Of a stretch of 22,117 nucleotides of DNA, positions 6,705 through 14,493 are shown in pieces. Each line of letters starts with the position of its first letter. Within the stretch, counting starts at the first letter, position 1. Location of the stretch: contig JAVBKB010000234.1 in the NCBI GenBank assembly GCA_031554275.1, positions 1-22,117 on the forward strand, read 5' to 3'. The DNA is from JAVBKB01 sp031554275. GTDB lineage: Bacteria > Bacillota > Bacilli > JARBTR01. A model generated the notes under the pieces. The model made no database searches, was not told the origin of the DNA, and saw only the letters and a program-made list of their open reading frames with translations. The translations under genes were made by a program, and so were the position numbers.

Positions 6705-6747
6705 TCTATTGCCTCCAACTAATTTCATCGCTTATAAGAAAAAACAC

Positions 6748-6897
6748 TTAAAGCGTTTGCTTATGTAAGATATGGGTTTTGCATGTTGGACAAAATTTAT
6801 TTAGCTCTAATCTTTTTGATTGATGCACTGAACTTGTTGCTGTGTAGTTTCTAGCTCCACAGTGAGAACAAGTTAAAATAATTTTTCTTTTGTTCAT
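6748..6897 (-). CDS. rpmG: 50S ribosomal protein L33 (zinc-binding form)
   Basis: 49-residue protein read directly from the sequence: begins MNKRKIILTCSHCGARNY and ends FCPTCKTHILHKQTL. Two Cys-x2-Cys pairs (TCSHC at about 10-12 onward and FCPTC near 36-39) form the zinc ribbon of the C+ type L33. B. subtilis keeps both zinc-containing and zinc-free L33 paralogues; the copy at this site is the rpmGB position. L33 sits near the E site of the 50S subunit. Weak Shine-Dalgarno (GGGTG, eight bases upstream). First gene of the rpmG-secE unit, behind a near-consensus promoter in the 63-bp gap after sigH. Confidence 0.95.
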   Translation of the reverse strand: MNKRKIILTCSHCGARNYTATSSVHQSKRLELNKFCPTCKTHILHKQTL

Positions 6898-6918
6898 ACA
6901 AAAAACACCCGTTATAAG

Positions 6919-6947
6919 AGAATATCACGATGTGAATCTCTTGTCAA
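6919..6947 (-). promoter_or_regulatory. rpmG-secE promoter (sigma-A type)
   Basis: Consensus TTGACA (6947-6942), 17-bp spacer, TATTCT (6924-6919) with TGA extension. Transcript start would fall about 15 nt before the rpmG start codon. Confidence 0.85.
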
Positions 6948-6960
6948 TTGACTCTAGGAA

Positions 6961-7629
6961 TCATCTTGGAATTAAACTATATATTTGCATAATTATTTTG
7001 CTTTTGTATTTAGATTTCTTTTTGATTCGTTGCAAAGCATTGTCAATTGTTTTTGTCGGTTTGTTAATTAATTGCGAAATCTCTTGATAGCTTCTTCCTT
7101 GAATGTAAAGCACCAGGACTTGCTTTTCCAAATTACTTAGAATTGAATTTGCTTTCTCGTGAATCGCATGCGACTGTTCACGATGAATAAGAATTTCCTC
7201 AGGACTCGATTGCTTCATTCTGGCAACAACTTCCCACATTGTGCGCTCAGATTCATCATCTGTAACTGGCTTATCGAGTGATATATAGAAGTTCAATGGT
7301 GTATGCTTCAATCGGGTCGCTGATTTTACAGCCGTAATAATTTGTCTCACGATACACATTTCGGCAAACGAAATAAATGATGACCGTTTGTCCTCATTGA
7401 AATCGCGGACTGCTTTAAACAAACCTATTAATCCTTCTTGAATAATATCCTCTTTACTTGCACCTACTATAAAATACGGTTTCGCCTTCGCCCGTACAAA
7501 GTTTTTGTATTTCACTAATAGATAATCTAGGGCATCCTCATTCCCAGCACGGAAAAATGACACTACCTCTTCATCTGTGTAGCCAGAAAACTTAAAATCA
7601 TAATCTCTTATTGTAAGTATTCTAATCAC
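6961..7629 (-). CDS. sigH: RNA polymerase sigma factor SigH (Spo0H/ComX-like)
   Basis: Sigma-70 family factor of the SigH group, which in Bacillus controls entry to sporulation and competence-linked genes. Region 2 includes EDALDYLLVKYKNFVRAKAK (about 30-49), DIIQEGLIGLFKAVRDFNED (about 61-80) and FAEMCIVRQIITAVKSATR (about 87-105); region 4 is LSNLEKQVLVLYIQGRSYQE then ISQLINKPTKTIDNALQRIK near the C-terminus. 222 residues, similar to B. subtilis SigH. The only canonical start is GTG 7629, but this GTG is itself part of the Shine-Dalgarno-like AGAGGGGTGA, so the real initiation codon is uncertain (see findings). yacP, normally next to sigH, is missing. Confidence 0.93.
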   Translation of the reverse strand: MIRILTIRDYDFKFSGYTDEEVVSFFRAGNEDALDYLLVKYKNFVRAKAKPYFIVGASKEDIIQEGLIGLFKAVRDFNEDKRSSFISFAEMCIVRQIITAVKSATRLKHTPLNFYISLDKPVTDDESERTMWEVVARMKQSSPEEILIHREQSHAIHEKANSILSNLEKQVLVLYIQGRSYQEISQLINKPTKTIDNALQRIKKKSKYKSKIIMQIYSLIPR

Positions 7630-7649
7630 CCCTCTGCTAGAATGAATTA

Positions 7650-7678
7650 ATTTTAATCTGAATTCTCAATTTAGACAA
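7650..7678 (-). promoter_or_regulatory. sigH promoter candidate
   Basis: TTGTCT (7678-7673), 17-bp spacer, TAAAAT (7655-7650); a start would lie about 15 nt before the sigH GTG. The -35 overlaps the U run of the weak terminator just upstream. Sigma-A-type; no SigH-type consensus seen. Confidence 0.5.
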
Positions 7679-7696
7679 AAATCTTGCTCAAGATTT
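7677..7696 (-). terminator. weak intrinsic terminator between rlmB and sigH
   Basis: AAATCTT-GAGC-AAGATTT stem (7696-7690 with 7685-7679) followed by a short U run, minus strand. Low G+C, so efficiency is doubtful. Confidence 0.5.
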
Positions 7697-7706
7697 ATCC
7701 CTTATT

Positions 7707-7875
7707 AATTAAGACTTCATTTTTGCGAATTTATGTCGTTTTATTTTTAGAATTTTTTTCTTTCTGTCAATTTATTTAGACCTTCTAAAAACAAAAATCA
7801 CTCACAAATTATTCTCTCTATAAATTAAGACACTTTTTCTGCAGATATCTGTCGTTTTTATTTTAAAAATTTTTC
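7707..7875. repeat. imperfect ~53-bp direct repeat, two copies
   Basis: Copies at 7707-7760 and 7823-7875, both starting AATTAAGAC and both containing TGTCG followed by a T/A-rich tail. Hand alignment gives roughly three quarters identity. The second copy overlaps the last codons of rlmB. Shorter TTAGAC/TAAGAC elements recur four times in this gap (near 7671, 7709, 7776, 7825). Confidence 0.5.
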
Positions 7876-8610
7876 AACCGGATTCCGTTTTCTATAAATT
7901 TCATACATCAATACACTTGCAGCAACTGAGGCATTTAGGGAGGTTACATGCCCTGCCATTGGCAAGCTAATCAGAAAATCGCACTTTTCCTTAATGATTC
8001 TGCTAATACCATTGCCTTCACTTCCGATAACAACACCCAATGGTAAAGTACCATCGAGTTTGCGATAGTCATCACTATTCGTGGCGTCTGTTCCAACAAT
8101 CCAAAGCCCATCCTTTTTCAGTTGGTCAACGGTTTGTGATAGGTTGGTCACTCGTGCAACCAATACATGTTCAATTGCTCCTGTTGATGCTTTCGCCACT
8201 GTTGCCGTCAGTCCAACAGCGCGTCGCTTCGGTATGATAATTCCATGTGCCCCCACAGCGTCTGCAGTTCTCATGATAGAACCTAGGTTATGCGGGTCCT
8301 CTAATTCATCCAAAATCAGGACAAATGGTTCTTCGGATCTTGCTTTTGCCTTTGCTAGAATATCTGTAACTTCAGCGTATTGATAGGCAGCCACCTGTGC
8401 AACAATCCCCTGGTGATTGCCCTGCACCATTTGATCCAGCTTCTGCTTCGCCACTGTTTGCACAACGATTTTGCGCTCATTAGCAAGCGTTAAATGCGGA
8501 TGGATTTGTCCTTTGTTGACGCCATCCTGAATCCAAATTTTGTGAATATCCCGTGTTGACTTTAGTGTTTCTAACACTGGAATTCTGCCCATTACAAGAT
8601 CTTCATGCAT
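7858..8610 (-). CDS. rlmB: 23S rRNA (guanosine-2'-O)-methyltransferase RlmB
   Basis: SpoU/TrmH (SPOUT) family; RlmB of E. coli methylates the ribose of G2251 in the 23S peptidyl-transferase P loop. The N-terminal substrate-binding domain (about 5-75) has MGRIPVLETLK. The catalytic knot carries motif 1 NLGSIMRTAD (108-117), motif 2 VIGSEGNGIS (194-203) and motif 3 LPMAGHVTSLNASVAAS (216-232). 250 residues, normal length. The ATG at 8610 overlaps the mrnC stop by 8 bp and has AGAGGTGG about six bases upstream, so cysS-mrnC-rlmB are translationally linked. In the Bacillus cluster yacP and then sigH follow; here only a 228-bp repeat-bearing gap comes before sigH. Confidence 0.96.
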   Translation of the reverse strand: MHEDLVMGRIPVLETLKSTRDIHKIWIQDGVNKGQIHPHLTLANERKIVVQTVAKQKLDQMVQGNHQGIVAQVAAYQYAEVTDILAKAKARSEEPFVLILDELEDPHNLGSIMRTADAVGAHGIIIPKRRAVGLTATVAKASTGAIEHVLVARVTNLSQTVDQLKKDGLWIVGTDATNSDDYRKLDGTLPLGVVIGSEGNGISRIIKEKCDFLISLPMAGHVTSLNASVAASVLMYEIYRKRNPVEKFLK

Positions 8611-9013
8611 CTATCCCACCTCTTTCACAAATCGCTACAGCTTGGTTCATGATCTCCATTAGTCGTGTCTCTTGTCCACTCAGATACAAATGACCTAACA
8701 ATGCCTCAAAGCCTGTAGCGTATTTATAAGTGGTTACACTTGTGTTTTTTGGTACAGTACCTGACTTAGCATTGCGTCCTCTTTTCAAAATGACAACTTC
8801 TTCAGCAGTTAGACGATCTTTATTCATCAGGATGTGAACGGTTTCACATTGTGCTTTCGCAGAAACAAAGCGTGTTGCCTCCAGATGTAATTTGTGTGGT
8901 TTTACTTGCCCGATTTCCAGCAGATGTTGTCTCACATGTACCTCATAGACTGCATCTCCCATATAAGCAAGCGCCAAACTATTCAGTGACTTTGCATCAA
9001 TCTTTGTTAGCAT
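8603..9013 (-). CDS. mrnC: Mini-ribonuclease 3 (MrnC)
   Basis: RNase III-like catalytic domain without a double-stranded RNA-binding domain; in B. subtilis it matures the ends of 23S rRNA. 136 residues. The signature LALAYMGDAVYEVHVRQHLL (about 13-32) contains the catalytic Asp20, and YKYATGFEALLGHLYLSGQE (about 95-114) contains the second acidic site, both in the family pattern. Start chosen at ATG 9013, with GAGG six bases upstream; a TTG at 9019 overlaps the cysS stop and lacks room for a ribosome site. It begins 2 bp after the cysS stop and overlaps rlmB by 8 bp, so it is part of the cysS operon. Confidence 0.94.
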   Translation of the reverse strand: MLTKIDAKSLNSLALAYMGDAVYEVHVRQHLLEIGQVKPHKLHLEATRFVSAKAQCETVHILMNKDRLTAEEVVILKRGRNAKSGTVPKNTSVTTYKYATGFEALLGHLYLSGQETRLMEIMNQAVAICERGGIDA

Positions 9014-9015
9014 GC

Positions 9016-10407
9016 TCAACCTCGTTTCCAGCGTATTCCTTGGGCTGTATCCTCTAGAATAATATTCATTGCTTTCAACTGGTCACGGATCTCATCAGAT
9101 CTGCCAAAATCACGATTCTTGCGGGCTTGATTACGTTCTGCGATCAATTTCTCAACCAATTCATCTAGCGTGTTGTCATTTTCTAGAGACACACCTAAAA
9201 CACCTGAAATCACTTCGAATTCTTGCGTAAATGCTGCAATGACAGCTTCTGAAGTATTCTTTTCTAATAGATAATAATTCCCTTGTCGAGATAGTTCAAA
9301 GAGCACGGAAATTGCATTTGCTGTATTGAAATCATCATCCATTGCTGCTTCGAATTGGTGTCGCAAATCTTTGATGATGTCAAACCACTTCACATTATCG
9401 GTTGTTAAATTGGTACTAGATGTTACACGATGTCGCAAATTTTCAACAGTTGTTTTGATGCGATCCAACGAAGCTTTAGCACTTTCTAACAAATCTTCGC
9501 TATAGTTGATCGGATGTCGATAGTGTACAGATAGCATAAAGAAACGGAATACAAGTGGATCAATCTGCTGTATCAAATCATGTACTCGGATAAAGTTACC
9601 CAATGACTTTGACATTTTTTCATTATCAATATTCAAGAATCCATTATGCATCCAATATTTTGCGAAAGTCTTACCAGTGAGTGCTTCAGACTGTGCAATC
9701 TCATTCTCATGGTGTGGAAATGCCAAATCCTGTCCACCTGCGTGGATATCAATCGTATCGCCAAGGTATTCTCGTGCCATTGCAGAGCATTCAATGTGCC
9801 AGCCAGGTCTTCCTTTACCCCAAGGGCTATCCCAATTGATCTCTCCATCTTTTGCCGCTTTCCATAATGCAAAATCAAGTGGATCTTCTTTCTTTTCACC
9901 CACTTCGATGCGAGCTCCTAGCTTCAAATCATCAATCGATTGGTGTGAAAGCTTTCCATAGCCTGCAAACTTTCTAGTTCGGTAATAGACATCTCCCTCA
10001 GATTCATAAGCCATTCCTTTGTCAATCAACGCTCCAACAAAGTCGATGATCAACTCCATATGATCCATTACACGAGGGTGAACAGTTGCTCGCTTGCACC
10101 CAAGTGCTGCCGTATCTTCGTAGAATGCTTCAATGAATTTCTCTGCAATCGTTGGCACATCTGACTCCAGCTCCTTAGCAGCGCGGATCAGTTTGTCATC
10201 TACATCAGTAAAGTTACTGATGTAGGTGACATCGTAACCTTTGTACTGCAAATAATTTCGGACCGTGTCAAACACAATGACAGGTCTTGAGTTACCAATA
10301 TGGATGTAATTGTACACAGTTGGTCCGCAGACATACATTTTCACTTTCCCTGGTTCAAGGGTAACAAACTCTTCTTTCTGGCGCGTTAACGTGTTATAAA
10401 TTTTCAT
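9016..10407 (-). CDS. cysS: cysteinyl-tRNA synthetase
   Basis: Class I synthetase charging tRNA-Cys. Reads MKIYNTLTRQKEEFVTLEPG, then VCGPTVYNYIHIGNSRP with zinc ligand Cys27 and the HIGH motif HIGN at 36-39. The other zinc ligands fit Cys207 (WHIECSAM), His232 and Glu236 (HHENE), and the KMSKS loop is at 264-268 (EKMSKSLGN). The C-terminus ends DTAQGIRWKRG. 463 residues, the usual length. The start is ATG 10407, with AAGGAAG upstream; the frame is open a further 30 codons but that part runs towards the T-box terminator and has no homology. Expression should respond to uncharged tRNA-Cys through the T-box just upstream. cysE, usually before cysS, is absent. Confidence 0.98.
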   Translation of the reverse strand: MKIYNTLTRQKEEFVTLEPGKVKMYVCGPTVYNYIHIGNSRPVIVFDTVRNYLQYKGYDVTYISNFTDVDDKLIRAAKELESDVPTIAEKFIEAFYEDTAALGCKRATVHPRVMDHMELIIDFVGALIDKGMAYESEGDVYYRTRKFAGYGKLSHQSIDDLKLGARIEVGEKKEDPLDFALWKAAKDGEINWDSPWGKGRPGWHIECSAMAREYLGDTIDIHAGGQDLAFPHHENEIAQSEALTGKTFAKYWMHNGFLNIDNEKMSKSLGNFIRVHDLIQQIDPLVFRFFMLSVHYRHPINYSEDLLESAKASLDRIKTTVENLRHRVTSSTNLTTDNVKWFDIIKDLRHQFEAAMDDDFNTANAISVLFELSRQGNYYLLEKNTSEAVIAAFTQEFEVISGVLGVSLENDNTLDELVEKLIAERNQARKNRDFGRSDEIRDQLKAMNIILEDTAQGIRWKRG

Positions 10408-10502
10408 ATTATTACTTCCTTTACTTTTTTTAAAATTATAGTCAAACTGCTTTTTAGAACAAGACTTCAGAAAGCGATCTTGATTTTCCGCTAACAAAAC
10501 TG

Positions 10503-10755
10503 AACGCCCCTGTCAAATTGACAGAGGCGTGTTACCGCGGTTCCACTCTGTTTAAGAAGGATTGATGTAAATCAAGCTTCTTAACTCGGGCTTCGTAACG
10601 TGAAGTAACGCCTTGTTTAGCGGTTCTTTAATTGAACTTTTACACAAGGGCTATAGAGATGCATTCTGAAATCTCACTGTAAGCTGCTCCCACCATGCAG
10701 CTCTCTCTTCGACAGTATCTGACTACGTACTAGTTCTCTAATCATCGCTTTGAAA
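10503..10755 (-). promoter_or_regulatory. T-box leader, cysteine specific (UGC specifier)
   Basis: tRNA-sensing riboswitch in the cysS leader. Visible parts, 5' to 3' on the minus strand: Stem I with GCATGGTGGGAGCAGC in the distal loop (about 10695-10680), the specifier context GAATGCA with codon UGC (10663-10661, Cys), the conserved T-box AGTGGAACCGCGG (10547-10535) and a terminator of 11 pairs (10530-10520 with 10514-10504). Uncharged tRNA-Cys would pair at the specifier and, through its 3' NCCA, at the UGGA bulge of the T-box, stabilising the antiterminator. It fills most of the 474-bp gap before cysS. Confidence 0.96.
10504..10530 (-). terminator. T-box terminator hairpin upstream of cysS
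   Basis: Eleven-pair G+C-rich stem ACGCCTCTGTC/GACAGGGGCGT, 5-nt loop. The following U tract is interrupted (TTCAGTTTTG). Confidence 0.85.
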
Positions 10756-10767
10756 TGTTGTATTCTT

Positions 10768-10796
10768 ACTATATCCTAAATTAGTGAAAATGTTAA
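10768..10796 (-). promoter_or_regulatory. T-box/cysS promoter (sigma-A type)
   Basis: TTAACA (10796-10791), 17-bp spacer, TATAGT (10773-10768). Its start near 10761 fits the 5' end of Stem I. Confidence 0.8.
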
Positions 10797-10881
10797 CTGG
10801 ATTGAAAAAATTTCGTGATTTTCTGCTTGGATCAAATCGAAAGCGGATTCTTATATTTGTAGTCAATGATATTACAACCGT

Positions 10882-12720
10882 TTAGGTTTTTAAATCCGGA
10901 CTGTTTTTGATCAACTCAGCTAATTCAGGAAACTCATTACTAATTTTCTTTTGGTGGGAATCCGAAGTGTAGCTGAGTATTTCATTCAGGATTGGCAACG
11001 GGATGGCCGAGTGCTGTGGATATTTGTGATATGGTCGGACCATTCGAAAATACTTTTCTGATAAATTCCCCTTTCTGCCGAGACTTAGCAGTGCAGTGCC
11101 AATACTTAGTGCTGGCGTTCGAAAAGACCAATCATATCCCTCAAAATCCATTGTCTGGTTGAACCATTCTTCAAGTAGCTCCTTACACTTCATCTGATCA
11201 TTTGCAAGCGCATCTGCAAACACAGACATCAGCTTACTAAGTTTGAACTCTTTTATTGGGTCACCATATGAACAATGTAGATTTAATGTGCATCGTTCGC
11301 TCACATCACCTTTTCTAAAAGGCACAAACACTTCTTTCATAACAGTCCAAATATCAACAGCTTCTAGTGCCATAACTGCTTTTTCAGGTTGATTATTCAT
11401 TAGGATCGATGTTTCTAATATAAACCACAGCGGCTCTTCTTTCACTAATGAACACAAGATTTCGTCACTGTAACCAAGTAGACGCGATAATCCGATCGCA
11501 CTGTCTGGAAGGTTAACTTCTCCAATTGGATAGCTCCCAAGAATATCTGGGGCTTGTTCAAGAATTTTCTCAGCAACTCGGTGTTGTTCATTTGTTAACT
11601 GATGTAGCAAGAGCGGGCGTTGTTCTACTTTGACTTCTTCACAAAATGAAAAGTGATCCTTGCTTTCAACCACATAATCGTGGGTATTGTCCAAGGTAAA
11701 TAAGCGTAGTGCTGCCTCAGTCAACCGATTTTGTGGCGACACCGATTCATTTTCGAGAAGCGTGTCAACATCTACTGCAAATAACCATGCAGCGCAGATC
11801 ATTTCTCCAAAATCAAAATCCCAAGCCCAAATCGCACCAGTAAGTTCAACATTCACAAGCTGCTCAAGCAGTTGGATGACTTCATCATCTGCCAAGCCAG
11901 AGTAGGATAAACAAATCGCTGCGGCACCACGAACTAGTAAAGACGGACTCTCATTCAAGAGTTCCCTAACTGTTTGCTCATGTTCTGTGAACCTTCTATC
12001 AGTTTGCATCATTTTCGCAAATTCCGGGAAACCTTCTCCCTGATAACTGCGTTCAGCGATAATAAATCCTTGTGCTATCAGGCTCGAGGCCTGTCTAAGA
12101 TATGTCCATTCATCTATGGTTAATGAATCACCTTGTGCTGCTTTTATCGTCAAATCTAAGTAGTCTGGTAATGCTCCTGGAAAGAATGATAGCAATCTCT
12201 GAATCTCTTCACATCTTGTTTCCTGGTACACAGACAGCAGCTGTTGCTGATAGGCACGAACATCCTCATAATACCCCTTTGCTAATTCAACATCTCGTGG
12301 AGAATGGATGAAATGATTCTCACCTACCGCAATTCTTGCTAAAAAGTGTGAGGCGATAATTGTTGGATCCATCCGTTCAGCTTCCAGCATGTCTACTAGA
12401 AATGGAATTGCTTTTTGTGAAGCTTCATAAATAGAGCCTTGATGAGTCGTAGCACTATACAAACCATATATCCCAAATTGCCGATCGCCTTCATTATTAC
12501 TTCCAAGAGCTTCGATATAATACGGTGTTAAAGTTGCTTCGCCATATGCATCCTTCATTTCGCACCATGAAAGATCATACAACCCTTGTGGCACTCTAAT
12601 CGACTCGCCTTTTAACGGAGGTCTTTCTTCTGCAAAGGAGTTCTCTTCTTGCTCTGCCTCAAGCTGGTTAGCAAAACCAGAGCCTTCTCCATACATCCAT
12701 TTCGGCAACTCCACCTGCAT
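10882..12720 (-). CDS. large HEAT-repeat-like protein of unknown function
   Basis: 612 residues, no signal peptide or membrane segment, acidic and rich in Leu and Glu, with predicted helical pairs throughout. The block GIYGLYSATTHQG (83-95) followed by SIYEASQKAIPFLVDML (96-112) resembles a recurring motif (LYGNIWHQGT-YEA-PYAVPFLLEL type) that I associate with HEAT-repeat proteins of actinobacteria, Paenibacillus and others, sometimes near toxin genes. A second HEAT-like pair lies at about 250-290 (RELLNESPSLLVRGAAAICL onward). No catalytic motif seen. ATG preceded by AGGGGGTG. It sits alone between the gltX terminator and the cysS T-box, in the position where cysE normally stands. Function, including any immunity role, is unproven. 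Confidence 0.85.
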   Translation of the reverse strand: MQVELPKWMYGEGSGFANQLEAEQEENSFAEERPPLKGESIRVPQGLYDLSWCEMKDAYGEATLTPYYIEALGSNNEGDRQFGIYGLYSATTHQGSIYEASQKAIPFLVDMLEAERMDPTIIASHFLARIAVGENHFIHSPRDVELAKGYYEDVRAYQQQLLSVYQETRCEEIQRLLSFFPGALPDYLDLTIKAAQGDSLTIDEWTYLRQASSLIAQGFIIAERSYQGEGFPEFAKMMQTDRRFTEHEQTVRELLNESPSLLVRGAAAICLSYSGLADDEVIQLLEQLVNVELTGAIWAWDFDFGEMICAAWLFAVDVDTLLENESVSPQNRLTEAALRLFTLDNTHDYVVESKDHFSFCEEVKVEQRPLLLHQLTNEQHRVAEKILEQAPDILGSYPIGEVNLPDSAIGLSRLLGYSDEILCSLVKEEPLWFILETSILMNNQPEKAVMALEAVDIWTVMKEVFVPFRKGDVSERCTLNLHCSYGDPIKEFKLSKLMSVFADALANDQMKCKELLEEWFNQTMDFEGYDWSFRTPALSIGTALLSLGRKGNLSEKYFRMVRPYHKYPQHSAIPLPILNEILSYTSDSHQKKISNEFPELAELIKNSPDLKT

Positions 12721-12924
12721 TCCACCCCCTTTTCTCGAATATTTATCCTAATTAAAACCCCCAATAAAATTTTCAAAGAGGAATAATTTACGAATGATAG
12801 CCAGACTATCATTGGAAATTATGACGATGTATTTGGGAATCTTAGCGAGTTTAAGTTGCATTTCTAACGACGATTAGGATTACTCTTGATTTTAATGGGT
12901 TTTCACTAATGTGTAAAATGTAAT

Positions 12925-12955
12925 CAAAAACCACCTTCCCGACGAAAAGTGGTTT
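12925..12955 (-). terminator. intrinsic terminator after gltX
   Basis: Twelve-pair stem (12955-12944 with 12939-12928, two G-U pairs), 4-nt loop, U run. It isolates the HEAT-like gene from gltX transcription. Confidence 0.9.
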
Positions 12956-12962
12956 GACGATA

Positions 12963-14420
12963 TTATCTAAGCAATGCCTGAATCCGAGCAGTCACTTTGT
13001 CCTTACCCAGCAATTCAATCGATTTCATCAAATCAGGTCCGTGCATTTGTCCGAAGATAGCGATTCGGACTGGCATGAAGAGGTTTTTCCCCTTTTGACC
13101 AGTTGTGGCTTGCACACGTTTCATTGCTGCCTGAACTTCCTCAGCTACAAAATGTGCATCATCTGGTAGCTCTGAAAGGAGTGCCTGCAAAATGGTTGGC
13201 ACATGCTCCCCAGCGAGGATTTCCTCTGCTTCGGCATCACGGGTTACATCCTCTCGGAAGAACAATTCCGATAACTCAACAATTTCAGCGCCATAGCTCA
13301 TATGATCCTGATAAAGCGCAATCAATTTATGCGCCCAATCCTTCTCGTCAGCAGTCATGGTTTCGGGCACACAACCTGCTTTGACAAGATGAGGGATAGC
13401 CAATGCCGCTAGCCTATCGGTATCTATTTGTTTCATATATTGATTGTTAATCCATGTTAACTTTTGCTTATCGAAAATGGCTGGAGACTTGGATAAGCGA
13501 CCTATGTCAAAGATCTCAATGAACTTTTCCTTATTGAAAATCTCTTCCTCCCCGCCTGGATGCCAGCCAAGCAAAGCAATGAAATTGAATATCGCTTCAG
13601 GAAGAAAGCCTAAATCAGCATACTGTTCAATAAATTGAATAATATGTCCATCCCGCTTGCTTAGTTTCTTCCTATCCTCATTCAGGATCAATGTCATATG
13701 TCCAAATGTAGGGATAACCCAACCAAATGCTTCGTACACCATCATTTGCTTTGGTGTGTTAGTAATGTGATCATCACCACGCAAAACATGAGTGATTTCC
13801 ATAAAATGGTCATCTATTACAACTGCATAGTTATACGTTGGGATTCCATCCTTCTTAACAATTACCCAGTCACCAATGCCATCCGATTCAAAGCTAACAT
13901 TATCTTTAACCGCATCATTAAATTGATAAACTTTACCAGTTGGCACGACAAAGCGCACACTTGGTTTTCGACCTTCGGCTTCAAATAATTGCTGCTGCTC
14001 AGCACTTAAGTGACGACATTTCCCCGAGTACATTGGATTCTCATTCTTTGCCATCGCCGCTTCCCGCTCTGCCTCAAGTTCTTCTTCTGTACAGTAACAT
14101 TTGTAGGCATGCTTGCTTGCGATTAGTTCTTCCGTGCACTTCTGGTATAAGTCTAGACGTTCCATTTGACGATAGGGAGCAAATGGCCCACCAACATCGA
14201 CGCTCTCATCCCAATCAATTCCAAGCCACTTGAGGTATTGCAACTGACTGGCTTCTCCGCCTTCAACATTTCGTTTCTGATCCGTGTCTTCAATGCGAAT
14301 GATGAACTTTCCACCAGTATGACGCGCATATAAATAATTGAATAACGCAGTTCGCGCGTTACCAATATGTAAAAAACCCGTAGGACTTGGTGCATAACGC
14401 ACCCTGATTTGCTTATTCAT
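12963..14420 (-). CDS. gltX: glutamyl-tRNA synthetase
   Basis: Class I synthetase that charges tRNA-Glu. In Bacilli the enzyme is known to be non-discriminating and also to glutamylate tRNA-Gln, which GatCAB then amidates; I infer that here. The N-terminus reads MNKQIRVRYAPSPTGFLHIG with the HIGH motif at 18-21; a zinc-type cluster Cys108, Cys110 and Cys135 is present, and the KMSKS equivalent KLSKR is at 252-256. The C-terminal anticodon-binding region runs to KDKVTARIQALLR. 485 residues, normal. ATG with GAAGGG upstream. 73 bp after ispF, with a possible weak promoter in the gap; ends at a strong terminator, so the usual gltX-cysE-cysS linkage is broken. Confidence 0.97.
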   Translation of the reverse strand: MNKQIRVRYAPSPTGFLHIGNARTALFNYLYARHTGGKFIIRIEDTDQKRNVEGGEASQLQYLKWLGIDWDESVDVGGPFAPYRQMERLDLYQKCTEELIASKHAYKCYCTEEELEAEREAAMAKNENPMYSGKCRHLSAEQQQLFEAEGRKPSVRFVVPTGKVYQFNDAVKDNVSFESDGIGDWVIVKKDGIPTYNYAVVIDDHFMEITHVLRGDDHITNTPKQMMVYEAFGWVIPTFGHMTLILNEDRKKLSKRDGHIIQFIEQYADLGFLPEAIFNFIALLGWHPGGEEEIFNKEKFIEIFDIGRLSKSPAIFDKQKLTWINNQYMKQIDTDRLAALAIPHLVKAGCVPETMTADEKDWAHKLIALYQDHMSYGAEIVELSELFFREDVTRDAEAEEILAGEHVPTILQALLSELPDDAHFVAEEVQAAMKRVQATTGQKGKNLFMPVRIAIFGQMHGPDLMKSIELLGKDKVTARIQALLR

Positions 14421-14453
14421 AGTTATTTCCCTTCAGAAAATCTTTTATAATTT

Positions 14454-14482
14454 ACTTTATTAGATAATCTAGCTGATTTCAA
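14454..14482 (-). promoter_or_regulatory. possible gltX promoter
   Basis: TTGAAA (14482-14477), 17-bp spacer, TAAAGT (14459-14454) in the ispF-gltX gap. Four of six matches in the -10, so weak. Confidence 0.35.
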
Positions 14483-14493
14483 CTGCTAAATCG

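Noticed and set aside
7765..7770. Perfect minus-strand TTGACA between rlmB and sigH, considered as a sigH promoter.
   Set aside because: No acceptable -10 at 16-18 bp (only A-rich sequence); the TTGTCT/TAAAAT pair nearer sigH is better.
12793..12813. Eight-pair inverted repeat AATGATAG / CTATCATT upstream of the HEAT-like gene, considered as terminator or operator.
   Set aside because: No U run on either side, no clear promoter next to it and no second copy; could be an operator but nothing supports a factor.
13103..14233. Several plus-strand open frames opposite gltX.
   Set aside because: They are complements of conserved glutamyl-tRNA synthetase codons and lack ribosome sites.
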